A stretch of 64,000 bases of DNA from Pseudomonas gingeri (lineage in GTDB: Bacteria; Pseudomonadota; Gammaproteobacteria; Pseudomonadales; Pseudomonadaceae). The position numbers and the translations under genes are program-made. The stretch spans positions 580,652-644,651 of the forward strand of contig NZ_JACAQA010000005.1 in the NCBI RefSeq assembly GCF_013385425.1, read 5' to 3'. A model generated the notes under the pieces. The model was not told the origin of the DNA. It ran no database searches and was given only the letters and a program-made list of their open reading frames with translations. Below are positions 32,930-40,568 of this stretch, one piece after another (position 1 is the first letter of the stretch; each line of letters begins with the position of its first letter).

Positions 32930-33442
32930 ATGAAGCGATTCGAGGCGCTGTTTGCGCCGCATCTGGATGCGGCCTATAACCTCGCGCGCTGGCTCACCGA
33001 CAGTGAGAGCGCCGCGCAGGATGTGGTCCAGGAAAGTGCCTTCAGGGCCTTCAAGTTCCAGCACCGTTTTGTCGACGGCAATGCCAAGGCCTGGTTCCTG
33101 ACCATTGTCCGCAACGAAAGCTACAACTGGCTCAAGGCCTCGATGGGATCGCGTTGGGTGACCCTTGATGAGGAGTGGTTGCAGGACGACCCGGCAATGG
33201 CCGATGTGTGCACACCCGAGTCACAGATCATCCGCGCCCAGGCGGCCGAGCAGGTCCGCCTGGCACTGCTGGCGTTGGCGCCGGCGTTTCGCGAAGTGAT
33301 CGTCCTGAAGGAGTTGGAAGACATGCCCTACAAGGACATAGCGAAAATCGTCGATATCCCCTTGGGCACCGTCATGTCGCGGCTGGCCCGGGCCCGCGCG
33401 ATGCTCAAGCGCGAACTGCTGAAGTTGCACCCTTATGAATGA
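32930..33442 (+). CDS. ECF RNA polymerase sigma factor
   Basis: A 170-residue group IV sigma factor: region 2 (about 8-75: APHLDAAYNLARWLTDSESAAQDVVQES...GNAKAWFLTIVRN) and region 4 (about 105-160: LALAPAFREVIVLKELEDMPYKDIAKIVDIPLGTVMSRLARAR). It lacks an extra C-terminal domain. The gene overlaps the downstream anti-sigma gene by 8 nt. A GGAGC ribosome site precedes the ATG. It probably controls its own promoter and the divergent metallophosphoesterase-cupredoxin pair. Confidence 0.92.
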   Translation: MKRFEALFAPHLDAAYNLARWLTDSESAAQDVVQESAFRAFKFQHRFVDGNAKAWFLTIVRNESYNWLKASMGSRWVTLDEEWLQDDPAMADVCTPESQIIRAQAAEQVRLALLALAPAFREVIVLKELEDMPYKDIAKIVDIPLGTVMSRLARARAMLKRELLKLHPYE

Positions 33443-34202
33443 CCTCGACTGCAAGACCTGTGATGAATTGATCCATGGCTACCTCGACCATGAACTGGAC
33501 GCGGCGACCACGGCGCGGGTGGCCGGGCACCTGGCGGGTTGTGCCGAGTGCGCACGTCGGTATGAGCAGGCCCGTCAATTGATCGACGACGTCAAAAATC
33601 GCGCCCCCTATTACCGCGCGCCCGAGGCCCTGAACCTGGGGCTGTTGGGCGCTGCCCCAGAGCGATCTTCGGCCATGGCGGGTTTCATGCAGGGGTTGCG
33701 GTCGCTATCGGGGCGCTGGTGGGCGCCGGCGTTTTCAACCCTGGCGTTGAGCCTGGCGGTCATGCTCTATGTGGTGACGCCGTCCGCCGAACAACCCTGG
33801 CTGGATGAGGCGGTGTCCAGTCATGTGCGTTCGCTGATGGCCGAGCATTTGAACGATGTGGTGTCGTCCGACCGGCATACGGTGAAACCCTGGTTTACCG
33901 GCAAGCTCGATTTCGCGCCGCCGGTCTTCGATTATGCGGCGCAGGGTTACCCGTTGTTGGGCGGCCGGCTGGATTATCTGCAACACCAGACCGCCGCAGC
34001 ACTGGCGTATCGGCATGCCAAGCACACCATCAACCTGTTTATCCTGCCGACAGCCGAGGCTGATCGGGCTCGGGAGAGCTTGTCTTTGCGGGGGTACAAC
34101 GTGGTGTCGTGGCGACGTGATCACCTGCGCTTCATCCTGGTTTCGGACCTGGAGAAGGGCGAGCTCGAGGCGTTCGGGCAGTTGATCGAGAAGGGGGCGT
34201 GA
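33435..34202 (+). CDS. Membrane anti-sigma factor with zinc-finger (ZAS) domain
   Basis: A 255-residue protein with an N-terminal anti-sigma zinc domain (CKTCDELIHGYLDHELD, then HLAGCAEC giving His-x3-Cys-x2-Cys at about residues 32-39), one transmembrane helix (about 94-113) and a periplasmic domain of about 140 residues with no family I recognise (includes PWFTGKLDFAPPVFDY and YRHAKHTINLF). The layout and 8-nt overlap with the sigma gene fit an anti-sigma that holds the ECF factor at the membrane. The conserved periplasmic part would sense the signal, perhaps redox or metal given the cupredoxin partner. Confidence 0.88.
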   Translation: MNDLDCKTCDELIHGYLDHELDAATTARVAGHLAGCAECARRYEQARQLIDDVKNRAPYYRAPEALNLGLLGAAPERSSAMAGFMQGLRSLSGRWWAPAFSTLALSLAVMLYVVTPSAEQPWLDEAVSSHVRSLMAEHLNDVVSSDRHTVKPWFTGKLDFAPPVFDYAAQGYPLLGGRLDYLQHQTAAALAYRHAKHTINLFILPTAEADRARESLSLRGYNVVSWRRDHLRFILVSDLEKGELEAFGQLIEKGA

Positions 34203-34250
34203 GTCAGGTGGGCATCAAGCCTGGTCAGATCTTGAGGACACAACGGAATC

Positions 34251-34324
34251 TGTAGGAGCAGGGCTCGCCCGCGAAGGCGGTCTCACAGCCGCCAAAAGCT
34301 TTGCGGGCAAGCCCTGCTCCTACA
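34251..34324. repeat. REPIN: second inverted pair of REP sequences
   Basis: TGTAGGAGCAGGGCTCGCCC and the inverse GGGCAAGCCCTGCTCCTACA flank a spacer. The head differs in sequence from the REPIN at 18938-19018 (GCAGGGCTCGCCC versus GCTGGCTTGCC), so it is a different REP family. It lies between the convergent anti-sigma and phhC genes. Confidence 0.88.
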
Positions 34325-34332
34325 GGACGGTG

Positions 34333-35529
34333 TCAGTCCTTGCAGACCGCGGCAATCGCTTGCGCCAGCGCATCCAGGCGCGTCGCGTCGATCCCCGCCA
34401 CGTTGGCCCGGCCGGAGCTGACCATATACACGCTGTGCTCGTCGCGCAGGCGTTTGACCTGGGCCGGTGACAAACCGGTGTAGGAGAACATGCCGCGCTG
34501 TACGCCAATATGCGCGAAGCGCTCGGCCAGGCCATGGGGCTGCAGGGCTTCCACCAGGCCGCTGCGCAGTTGCGCAATACGCAAACGCATGGCTTCCACT
34601 TCATCGGCCCACAGGCTCTTCAACTCTGGGGTGCCGAGAATGGTGGTGACCACCGCCGCGCCATGATCCGGTGGGTTCGACCACAGGTTACGGGCCACCG
34701 CCGCCAGTTGACTGCGCACATCCAGCAGTTTTTCAGCATCGCCGGTGCAGACGATCAGTGCGCCGGTGCGCTCGCGGTACAGGCCGAAATTCTTCGAGCA
34801 GGAACTGGTGATCAGCACTTCCGGCAATTCCCGGGCGAACAACCGCGCGGCCCAGGCATCCTGCTCCACGCCATCGCCAAAGCCCTGGTAGGCGAAGTCG
34901 ATCAGCGGCAGCAGTTCGCGGCGACGGACGATGTCCAGCACCTTGTACCAGTCGTCGTGGGACAGGTCGAAACCGGTCGGGTTGTGGCAGCAGGCGTGCA
35001 ATAGCACCACATCACCCTGCGGCACCTGCTCCAGGGCGGCGAGCATGCCCTCGACGTTCAGGCGGTTATCGCTGTCGACGTAAGGGTAGTGACCGATCTT
35101 CAAACCGGCGGCGGCGAAGATGGTCTCGTGGATCGGCCAGGTCGGATCGCTGAGCCAGATGCCGCGACCCGGCAGGCAGTGGGCGATAAAGTCGGCACTC
35201 AGGCGCAAGGCGCCGGTGCCACCCGGGGTCTGGGTCGCGCCGACACGTTGGGCGGCGATCAGCGGCGAGTCCGCACCCATCACCAGCTCGTTGAGCAGGC
35301 TGCCAAAGCGCAGGTCGCCGTGGCCACCGATATAGGACTTGGTCCGCTGCTCGTCCACCAGCCGCTGTTCAGCCAGCTTGACCGACCGCAGGATCGGGGT
35401 CAGGCCCTGGGCATCCTTGTAGACGCCGACGCCCAGGTCGAACTTGCGAGGATTGGGGTCCTGGGCATAAGCCTCCAGCAACCCGAGGATCGGGTCGCCG
35501 GGTACACGCGCGATGGCGTCGAAATGCAT
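34333..35529 (-). CDS. phhC: Aromatic amino acid aminotransferase PhhC
   Basis: A 398-residue class I PLP aminotransferase of the aspartate/tyrosine type. The catalytic lysine lies in SSCSKNFGLYRERTG (about residue 244), with HACCHNPTG (about 178-186) for PLP binding and the C-terminal arginine in SSGRANVAG for the substrate carboxylate. It converts tyrosine to 4-hydroxyphenylpyruvate as the third step of phenylalanine degradation. Its start codon overlaps the phhB stop by one base (TAATG). A REPIN follows the gene. Confidence 0.92.
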   Translation of the reverse strand: MHFDAIARVPGDPILGLLEAYAQDPNPRKFDLGVGVYKDAQGLTPILRSVKLAEQRLVDEQRTKSYIGGHGDLRFGSLLNELVMGADSPLIAAQRVGATQTPGGTGALRLSADFIAHCLPGRGIWLSDPTWPIHETIFAAAGLKIGHYPYVDSDNRLNVEGMLAALEQVPQGDVVLLHACCHNPTGFDLSHDDWYKVLDIVRRRELLPLIDFAYQGFGDGVEQDAWAARLFARELPEVLITSSCSKNFGLYRERTGALIVCTGDAEKLLDVRSQLAAVARNLWSNPPDHGAAVVTTILGTPELKSLWADEVEAMRLRIAQLRSGLVEALQPHGLAERFAHIGVQRGMFSYTGLSPAQVKRLRDEHSVYMVSSGRANVAGIDATRLDALAQAIAAVCKD

Positions 35530-35885
35530 TATTTACGGCCCTCGGCGGCGTGGCTGACCTCGTCGGTGCGTGCCGCCATGATGAAATCGTTACGGTGCAG
35601 GCCCTTGATCGAATGGCTCCACCAGGTGACGGTGACTTTGCCCCACTCGGTCAGCAGACCCGGGTGATGGCCTTCGGCTTCGGAAATCTCGCCGACGGCA
35701 TTGGTGAAGGCCAGGGCGAACTTGAAGTTCTTGAACAGGAAGACCTTCTCCAGCTGCATGATGCCGTCCCGCACTTCGATGTTCCAGTCCGGAATCTGTT
35801 TGATCAGCAGCGGCAGTTCTTCGTCGCTGACCTGGGGGGCATCGGCGCGGCAGGCTTCGCAGTGGGCTTGGTTCAAGGTGTTCAT
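35529..35885 (-). CDS. phhB: Pterin-4a-carbinolamine dehydratase PhhB
   Basis: A 118-residue protein of the PCD/DCoH fold. The active-site motif is present as [21 protein letters not shown] with His-His and the later [12 protein letters not shown]. It dehydrates the carbinolamine made by phenylalanine hydroxylase so that the pterin cofactor can be reduced again. AGGAG lies seven bases before the ATG. It sits between phhA and phhC in one operon. Confidence 0.95.
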   Translation of the reverse strand: MNTLNQAHCEACRADAPQVSDEELPLLIKQIPDWNIEVRDGIMQLEKVFLFKNFKFALAFTNAVGEISEAEGHHPGLLTEWGKVTVTWWSHSIKGLHRNDFIMAARTDEVSHAAEGRK

Positions 35886-35924
35886 GATGGACTCCTGAAA
35901 TCGTTTTTTTATTCAAGGACGCCG

Positions 35925-35943
35925 TTCGAATACGCTATTCGAA
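35925..35943 (-). promoter_or_regulatory. Hairpin between phhA and phhB
   Basis: TTCGAATA and TATTCGAA form a perfect 8-bp stem around CGC in the 102-bp gap between the phhA stop and the phhB start. There is no T tract directly after the stem. It may be an RNA processing or stability signal within the operon. Confidence 0.4.
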
Positions 35944-35987
35944 AACGTCGGTTCGAGAAAGACGCACGTAGCGCTCAATGTCGCGGA

Positions 35988-36773
35988 TCAGGCGGCCTTG
36001 GGCGGGAATTTCGGGGCGTGCAGACCCAGCTGCATGCCGCGCTCGACCATGCCCATGATGTCTTCGTGGGCCAGGTCGAACAAGCGCTTGAGGTTCGGCA
36101 GGACAAAGTACAGCGGTTGCAGGATGTCGATGCGATACGGCGTGCGCATGGCTTCCAGCGGATCGAAGGGCTGATGCTCGGGCTGGTTGGACAGGCTGTA
36201 CACGGTCTCCTTCGGCGAGGAGAGAATGCCGCCGCCATAAATGCGCCGACCTTGCGGGGTGTCCACCAGGCCGAATTCGATGGTCATCCAGTACAGGCGC
36301 GCCAGGTACACCCGTTGCTCCTTGCTGGCTTGCAGGCCGAGCTTGCCGTAGGTGTGGGTGAATTCGGCGAACCAGGGGTTGGTCAGCAGCGGGCAGTGGC
36401 CAAAGATCTCGTGGAAAATGTCCGGCTCTTGCAGGTAGTCGAGCTCTTCTTCGGTGCGAATGAAGGTCGCCACCGGAAACTGCTTGTTGGCCAGCAGTTC
36501 GAAAAAAGTCTGGAACGGAATCAGCGCCGGTACCCGGGCGACTTGCCAGCCGGTGGTGGCGCCGAGGACCTGGTTGATTTCGCCGAGTTGCGGAATCCGG
36601 TCGTGGGGCAGGGCCAGTTTTTCGATGCCGTCCAGGTATTCCTGGCACGCGCGGCCTTCGATCACTTTCAGTTGGCGAGTGATCAGGGTGTTCCACACGG
36701 CATGCTCGGCGGCCGGGTAGTCGATAAAACCTTGCGCATCGGGCTCGCGAGCCACGTAGTGCGTCTGCTTCAT
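35988..36773 (-). CDS. phhA: Phenylalanine 4-hydroxylase PhhA
   Basis: A 261-residue pterin-dependent, iron-containing hydroxylase that makes tyrosine from phenylalanine. The iron ligands His121 and His126 (FHEIFGHCPLL) and Glu166 (YWMTIEFGLV) are in the canonical positions. It is single-domain, without the regulatory ACT domain of animal enzymes. CAGGAG precedes the ATG. It is the promoter-proximal gene of phhABC and is divergent from phhR. Confidence 0.96.
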   Translation of the reverse strand: MKQTHYVAREPDAQGFIDYPAAEHAVWNTLITRQLKVIEGRACQEYLDGIEKLALPHDRIPQLGEINQVLGATTGWQVARVPALIPFQTFFELLANKQFPVATFIRTEEELDYLQEPDIFHEIFGHCPLLTNPWFAEFTHTYGKLGLQASKEQRVYLARLYWMTIEFGLVDTPQGRRIYGGGILSSPKETVYSLSNQPEHQPFDPLEAMRTPYRIDILQPLYFVLPNLKRLFDLAHEDIMGMVERGMQLGLHAPKFPPKAA

Positions 36774-36802
36774 ACCGCTCTCCTGCTGGGGGATTCGTTC
36801 TT

Positions 36803-36831
36803 GTTATGTGCTGCGATGGGCTTAGTGTTAA
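36803..36831 (-). promoter_or_regulatory. Sigma-70-type promoter of phhABC
   Basis: On the minus strand TTAACA and CATAAC are spaced by 17 bp, ending about 30 bp before the phhA start. I could not find a convincing -24/-12 element, so a sigma-70 type (as reported for P. putida phhA) is favoured over sigma-54. Confidence 0.5.
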
Positions 36832-36891
36832 CCCGTTGAGGGGGCGTGCGCATCCAGGGCAAAGCGCGAAGGGGTAGGATGCATGCCGAGA

Positions 36892-36915
36892 TTTCGTAAA
36901 GAAATCGTTACGAAA
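36892..36915. promoter_or_regulatory. TyrR-type box 1 (PhhR operator candidate)
   Basis: TTTCGTAA and TTACGAAA form a perfect inverted repeat with an 8-bp centre, giving CGTAA-N8-TTACG. This resembles the TGTAAA-N6-TTTACA TyrR/PhhR box in overall layout. Confidence 0.6.
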
Positions 36916-36967
36916 TGGCGTTTTGCTGATGCGTAAGGCGTTTTGACGTGGCGATCAAGCGGCTTTT

Positions 36968-36985
36968 CGTCACATAATCTTTACG
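36968..36985. promoter_or_regulatory. TyrR-type box 2 (PhhR operator candidate)
   Basis: CGTCACATAATCTTTACG has the same 18-bp layout and ends as the inner part of box 1 (CGTAAAGAAATCGTTACG), with one imperfect arm. The two boxes are 76 bp apart centre to centre, nearly seven helical turns. Confidence 0.5.
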
Positions 36986-37065
36986 ACTAACTGCGGCGTA
37001 CTGAAAAAAGTGCCCGCTCCGCAGGGGCCCATGGGGCCCGGCTATCACCCTTTTCGAGCCTTTCC

Positions 37066-38625
37066 ATGCGTATCAAAGTGCACTGCCAGAACCGCATCGG
37101 CATTCTTCGCGACATTCTCAATCTGCTGGTGGACTACGGCATCAACGTCGCCCGTGGCGAAGTCGGCGGTGATCAGGGCAATGCCATCTACCTGCACTGC
37201 CCGAATCTGATCAACCTGCAGTTCCAGGCCCTGCGGCCGAAGTTCGAAACCATCGCCGGGGTTTTCGGCGTCAAACGCGTCGGCCTGATGCCCAGCGAAC
37301 GTCGGCATATGGAGCTCAACGCCTTGCTCGGGGCCCTGGAGTTTCCGGTGCTGTCCATCGACATGGGCGGCTCGATTGTCGCGGCCAACCGCGCGGCAGC
37401 GCAGTTGCTCGGGGTCAGGGTTGACGAGGTGCCGGGCATCCCGCTGGCGCGTTATGCACCGGATTTCGACCTGCCGGAGTTGGTGCGCGCCAACCAGTCG
37501 CGGATCAATGGCCTGCGGGTCAAGATCAAGGGTGACGTTTTCCTGGCGGATATCGCGCCGTTGCAGTCTGAACACGATGACAGCGAGGCGATGGCCGGCG
37601 CGGTGCTGACCTTGCATCGCGCCGACCAGGTCGGCGAGCGCATCTACAACGTGCGCAAGCAGGAGTTGCGCGGCTTTGACAGTATTTTCCAGAGCTCGAA
37701 AGTCATGGCCGCGGTGGTTCGCGAGGCCCGGCGCATGGCACCGCTGGATGCACCGCTGCTGATCGAAGGCGAGACCGGGACCGGCAAGGAATTGCTGGCG
37801 CGGGCCTGCCACCTGGCCAGCCCGCGGGGACAGGCGCCGTTGATGGCCCTCAACTGCGCCGGCTTGCCGGAGTCCATGGCTGAAACCGAGCTGTTCGGCT
37901 ATGGTCCCGGCGCGTTCGAGGGCGCGCGGGCCGAGGGCAAGCTCGGGCTGCTGGAACTGACCGCCGGCGGCACCTTGTTCCTCGACGGGGTGGGGGAGAT
38001 GAGTCCGCGCCTGCAGGTCAAGTTATTGCGCTTTCTCCAGGATGGCGGGTTCCGTCGGGTCGGCAGCGACGAGGAGGTGTACCTGGATGTGCGGGTGATC
38101 TGCGCGACCCAGGTCGACCTCTCGGAGCTGTGTTCGCGGGGTGAGTTTCGCCAGGACCTCTATCACCGTCTCAACGTGTTGTCCCTGCATATCCCGCCCC
38201 TGCGTGAGTGCCTGGACGGGCTGACCCCGTTGGTGGAGCATTTTCTCGACCAGGCCAGTCGGCAGATCGGTTGCCCCTTGCCGAAGCTGGCGCCGGCGGC
38301 GATGGATCGTCTTGCGCACTATCACTGGCCGGGCAATGTCCGGCAGTTGGAGAACGTGCTGTTCCAGGCGGTTTCCCTCTGCGAGGGCGGGGTGGTCAAG
38401 GCCGAGCATATCCGGTTGCCGGACTATGGCGTGCGCCAACCCCTGGGGGATTTTTCCCTGGAGGGCGGGTTGGACGAGATTGTCGGGCGGTTCGAGCGGG
38501 CGGTGCTGGAGCGCCTGTACTCGGAGCATCCGAGCAGTCGCTTGCTGGGCAAGCGGCTGGGGGTTTCCCATACCACCATTGCCAACAAGCTGAAGGAATA
38601 TGAGGTCGTCAAGGGCGGGCAGTAA
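37066..38625 (+). CDS. phhR: TyrR-like regulator PhhR
   Basis: A 519-residue regulator: ACT ligand-binding domain (1-75, MRIKVHCQNRIGILRDIL), PAS (about 80-180), AAA+ ATPase (about 205-430, Walker A GETGTGKE, Walker B TLFLDGVGEM) and a C-terminal TyrR-type helix-turn-helix (about 485-515, LLGKRLGVSHTTIANKL). It senses aromatic amino acids and activates phhABC and homogentisate genes. The sigma-54 contact loop reads GAFEGA at 282-287, where true sigma-54 activators have GAFTGA, which fits a regulator that works with sigma-70. It is divergent from phhA; the shared 292-bp region holds two TyrR-like boxes. Confidence 0.95.
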   Translation: MRIKVHCQNRIGILRDILNLLVDYGINVARGEVGGDQGNAIYLHCPNLINLQFQALRPKFETIAGVFGVKRVGLMPSERRHMELNALLGALEFPVLSIDMGGSIVAANRAAAQLLGVRVDEVPGIPLARYAPDFDLPELVRANQSRINGLRVKIKGDVFLADIAPLQSEHDDSEAMAGAVLTLHRADQVGERIYNVRKQELRGFDSIFQSSKVMAAVVREARRMAPLDAPLLIEGETGTGKELLARACHLASPRGQAPLMALNCAGLPESMAETELFGYGPGAFEGARAEGKLGLLELTAGGTLFLDGVGEMSPRLQVKLLRFLQDGGFRRVGSDEEVYLDVRVICATQVDLSELCSRGEFRQDLYHRLNVLSLHIPPLRECLDGLTPLVEHFLDQASRQIGCPLPKLAPAAMDRLAHYHWPGNVRQLENVLFQAVSLCEGGVVKAEHIRLPDYGVRQPLGDFSLEGGLDEIVGRFERAVLERLYSEHPSSRLLGKRLGVSHTTIANKLKEYEVVKGGQ

Positions 38626-38649
38626 CCAGGCCTCCCGCCCCTGGCTCGA

Positions 38650-39372
38650 TCAGATGTGGAAGTAACCCACGCACGAGTCGAACGGCAGGCGCTTGAGCTC
38701 GATCTTGTTCATGTCGAACACTTCGCGCAGGGCCTTGGTTTCACCCGGGAAGTTGCGATAGGCAACTTCGTCGAGTACCACGATGGCACCTTTGGGCATG
38801 TACGGCAGGAAGGTTTCCAGGGCGACCTTGGTCGGTTCGTAGAGGTCGGTATCGAGGATCAGCATGGCCACCACCAGGTCCGGACGGGACTTGACGAATT
38901 CCGGCACGGTCTTGCAGATATCGCCCTTGACCAGTTCGCAGCGCGGGATGCGGTTGACCGGACGCAGCAGGTCGTTGGCATCGATCATGTCCTGGATCAG
39001 CGACTGGTCGGTGTCGGAGAACATGTTCTCGTTGATGTCGGCCGGGTCTTCATCCTTGTTGATGCTGGTGAAGCCTTCGAAGGTGTCGAAGCCGACGATC
39101 GAACGGTTGATCGCGTACGGCTCGAGGATCATCGACAGGTGCATGTAGAGCATCAGCGAGTTGCCCTTGTACACGCCGCATTCGATGATCGCGCCCGGCA
39201 CGTCCATGACCTTCTTGAACAGCTCCATGCGCGACAGGGCGGCGGTCACGTTGATGCGGTTGGCGAACACGAACGGCGCGTCGGCCACGTATTCGGCATC
39301 GACCCGCTTGAGCACGCCGGCACGGGTTTCGTTGTATTGAGCCTCGGCAGGCGTAATGCGGCGCTTGGTCAT
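38650..39372 (-). CDS. TylF/MycF-family O-methyltransferase
   Basis: A 240-residue SAM-dependent methyltransferase of the TylF/macrocin O-methyltransferase family: IIECGVYKGNSLMLYMH (SAM site, about 62-78), DTFEGFTSIN, and the metal-binding Asp pair in LILDTDLYEPTKVALE. Relatives methylate sugar hydroxyls in antibiotics and glycans. It overlaps the upstream dioxygenase gene by 4 nt (ATGA), so both are one translation unit. Together with the FliA-like promoter upstream of the pair, a role in sugar decoration of flagellin is the best inference. Confidence 0.86.
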   Translation of the reverse strand: MTKRRITPAEAQYNETRAGVLKRVDAEYVADAPFVFANRINVTAALSRMELFKKVMDVPGAIIECGVYKGNSLMLYMHLSMILEPYAINRSIVGFDTFEGFTSINKDEDPADINENMFSDTDQSLIQDMIDANDLLRPVNRIPRCELVKGDICKTVPEFVKSRPDLVVAMLILDTDLYEPTKVALETFLPYMPKGAIVVLDEVAYRNFPGETKALREVFDMNKIELKRLPFDSCVGYFHI

Positions 39373-40235
39373 TGATAGATTCCTTGGAAATTCGAGAAGT
39401 CGTGGGCGTGGAAGTAGTCTTTGAAGCCGGCCCCGACATCCGGGCAGGCGCTGTCGACGTTGGGGGCGCCGCGCTTGTGTTGCAGGTCGTCCAGGTGCAT
39501 CAGGCGGAAGTCCACGCTGAAGCGGGTCTGTTCGGTGTAATTGGGTACGGTGCCATGCAAATGTGAACCGGAGAAGATCAGCATCTCACCGGTGTTGCCG
39601 GCAATGCGGACTTCCGACGACGTATCGATGTCGGCCAGGGGTACCGGGTGCACGCGCACTTCCTCGGTCAGGTTTTCCTTGGCCTTGTGCCGCTGGTTGT
39701 TGATCCAGTCGTTCAGGCTCCAGTCCTTCGAGGTGTTGAGCACCGGCTTTTCGAAGTAGCCGGCGTTGATCATCATGGTCTGGTTCGGGGCGATGGTGTA
39801 GACCGGCATCCAGGTGTTGATCTGGCAATCGACGCTGCCGTACCAGGTGTCGCGATGGGGCTTGTAGGCGTAGCTGACGCCGGCGTGCAGGTAGTTGTAG
39901 TTGGGCACGACGCGCAGGCGCGGCACATCGAAGATGTACTCGCGCGGGTCGATGCCGACTTCATGGATGAACGCCAGGATCAGGTCCTTGACGCGCTGGC
40001 TGTTGGTGAACTGGCCCTTGAGGCGGGTCACCCGGCTGACGAATTCCTCGACCGGCATCATCGTGTGCAGGGACTGGTGATCGGTCTCGCCGTCAAAGGC
40101 CAGGGTGATGCTTTCCTTGGCAAAACCACAGAGCTCCTTGGCGGTCGCCAACTGGGTGTCCAGGAAGATGGCGCCTGAATAGATCTCTTCCTTGAAGTCA
40201 GCTTTTTTCTGTAGTTGGTTGATGTACAGGTTCAC
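39369..40235 (-). CDS. PhyH-like Fe(II)/2-oxoglutarate dioxygenase
   Basis: A 288-residue dioxygenase of the phytanoyl-CoA dioxygenase-like type. The iron site is visible as His-x-Asp in PHRDTWYGS (about residue 126) and the distal His in GSHLHGTVPN (about 230), with an Arg shortly after (TRFSVDFRL) for 2-oxoglutarate. The start is a GTG at 40235 with an excellent AGGAGGG six bases upstream; the frame is open further but unconserved. The substrate is unknown; a hydroxylation or oxidative tailoring of a nucleotide sugar or glycan fits the context. Cotranslated with the TylF-like methyltransferase. Confidence 0.83.
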   Translation of the reverse strand: MNLYINQLQKKADFKEEIYSGAIFLDTQLATAKELCGFAKESITLAFDGETDHQSLHTMMPVEEFVSRVTRLKGQFTNSQRVKDLILAFIHEVGIDPREYIFDVPRLRVVPNYNYLHAGVSYAYKPHRDTWYGSVDCQINTWMPVYTIAPNQTMMINAGYFEKPVLNTSKDWSLNDWINNQRHKAKENLTEEVRVHPVPLADIDTSSEVRIAGNTGEMLIFSGSHLHGTVPNYTEQTRFSVDFRLMHLDDLQHKRGAPNVDSACPDVGAGFKDYFHAHDFSNFQGIYQ

Positions 40236-40268
40236 GTCAGCCCTCCTGAATACTGTGGCTAATTCTGA

Positions 40269-40295
40269 ATGTCGGCAGTCACGGGGCAAACTTGA
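40269..40295 (-). promoter_or_regulatory. Sigma-28 (FliA) promoter candidate of the dioxygenase-methyltransferase operon
   Basis: On the minus strand TCAAGTTT (40295-40288), an 11-nt spacer and GCCGACAT (40276-40269). The E. coli FliA consensus is TAAAGTTT-N11-GCCGATAA, so the match is 7 of 8 and 6 of 8 with exact spacing. The predicted start site would lie about 26 nt before the GTG, leaving just room for the AGGAGGG ribosome site. Confidence 0.65.
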
Positions 40296-40496
40296 CGTTG
40301 GTTGCCGTCTGCCGGGTTGGCTTGCAAGGTCTATTCCAGGGTGGTTTTCTGGCGCCCACCGCACGAGGGGAAACGACCGATACTTGCCGCCAGCGGCATA
40401 ACCGCGCCGTTTTTTCGTCTGCCCTCAAGACCTTGAAAGCCAGCCAAAGGTACTCAAGCCCCGTCACGAGGGCTTGTCCTGCGTCAAGAAAAAAGT

Positions 40497-40511
40497 TGGT
40501 TCGGAAATTGC
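40497..40511 (+). promoter_or_regulatory. Sigma-54 (RpoN) promoter of flgF operon
   Basis: TGGTTCGGAAATTGC fits TGG-N10-GC with the -24 GG and -12 GC in register (consensus TGGCACG-N4-TTGC). It lies 57 bp upstream of the flgF GTG. In P. aeruginosa flgFGHIJKL depends on RpoN and FleR. Confidence 0.72.
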
Positions 40512-40568
40512 TTGCGCCTCTCGCAGTACAGCGGTGGCGGCAAACGCCCGTCAGGAAGAGGAAAGACT

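Larger units (their letters stand above)
40236..40568. other. Divergent regulatory region between the dioxygenase operon and flgF
   Basis: 333 bp without a gene. It contains a sigma-28-like promoter facing left, a sigma-54-like promoter facing right and a small hairpin (AGCCC/GGGCT arms near 40467-40484). Both promoter types belong to the flagellar hierarchy, so this is a flagellar control region. Confidence 0.75.

Noticed and set aside
36774..36870. Sigma-54 promoter for phhA
   Set aside because: No GG-N10-GC element in the right register was found on the minus strand; a sigma-70-like element is present in its place.
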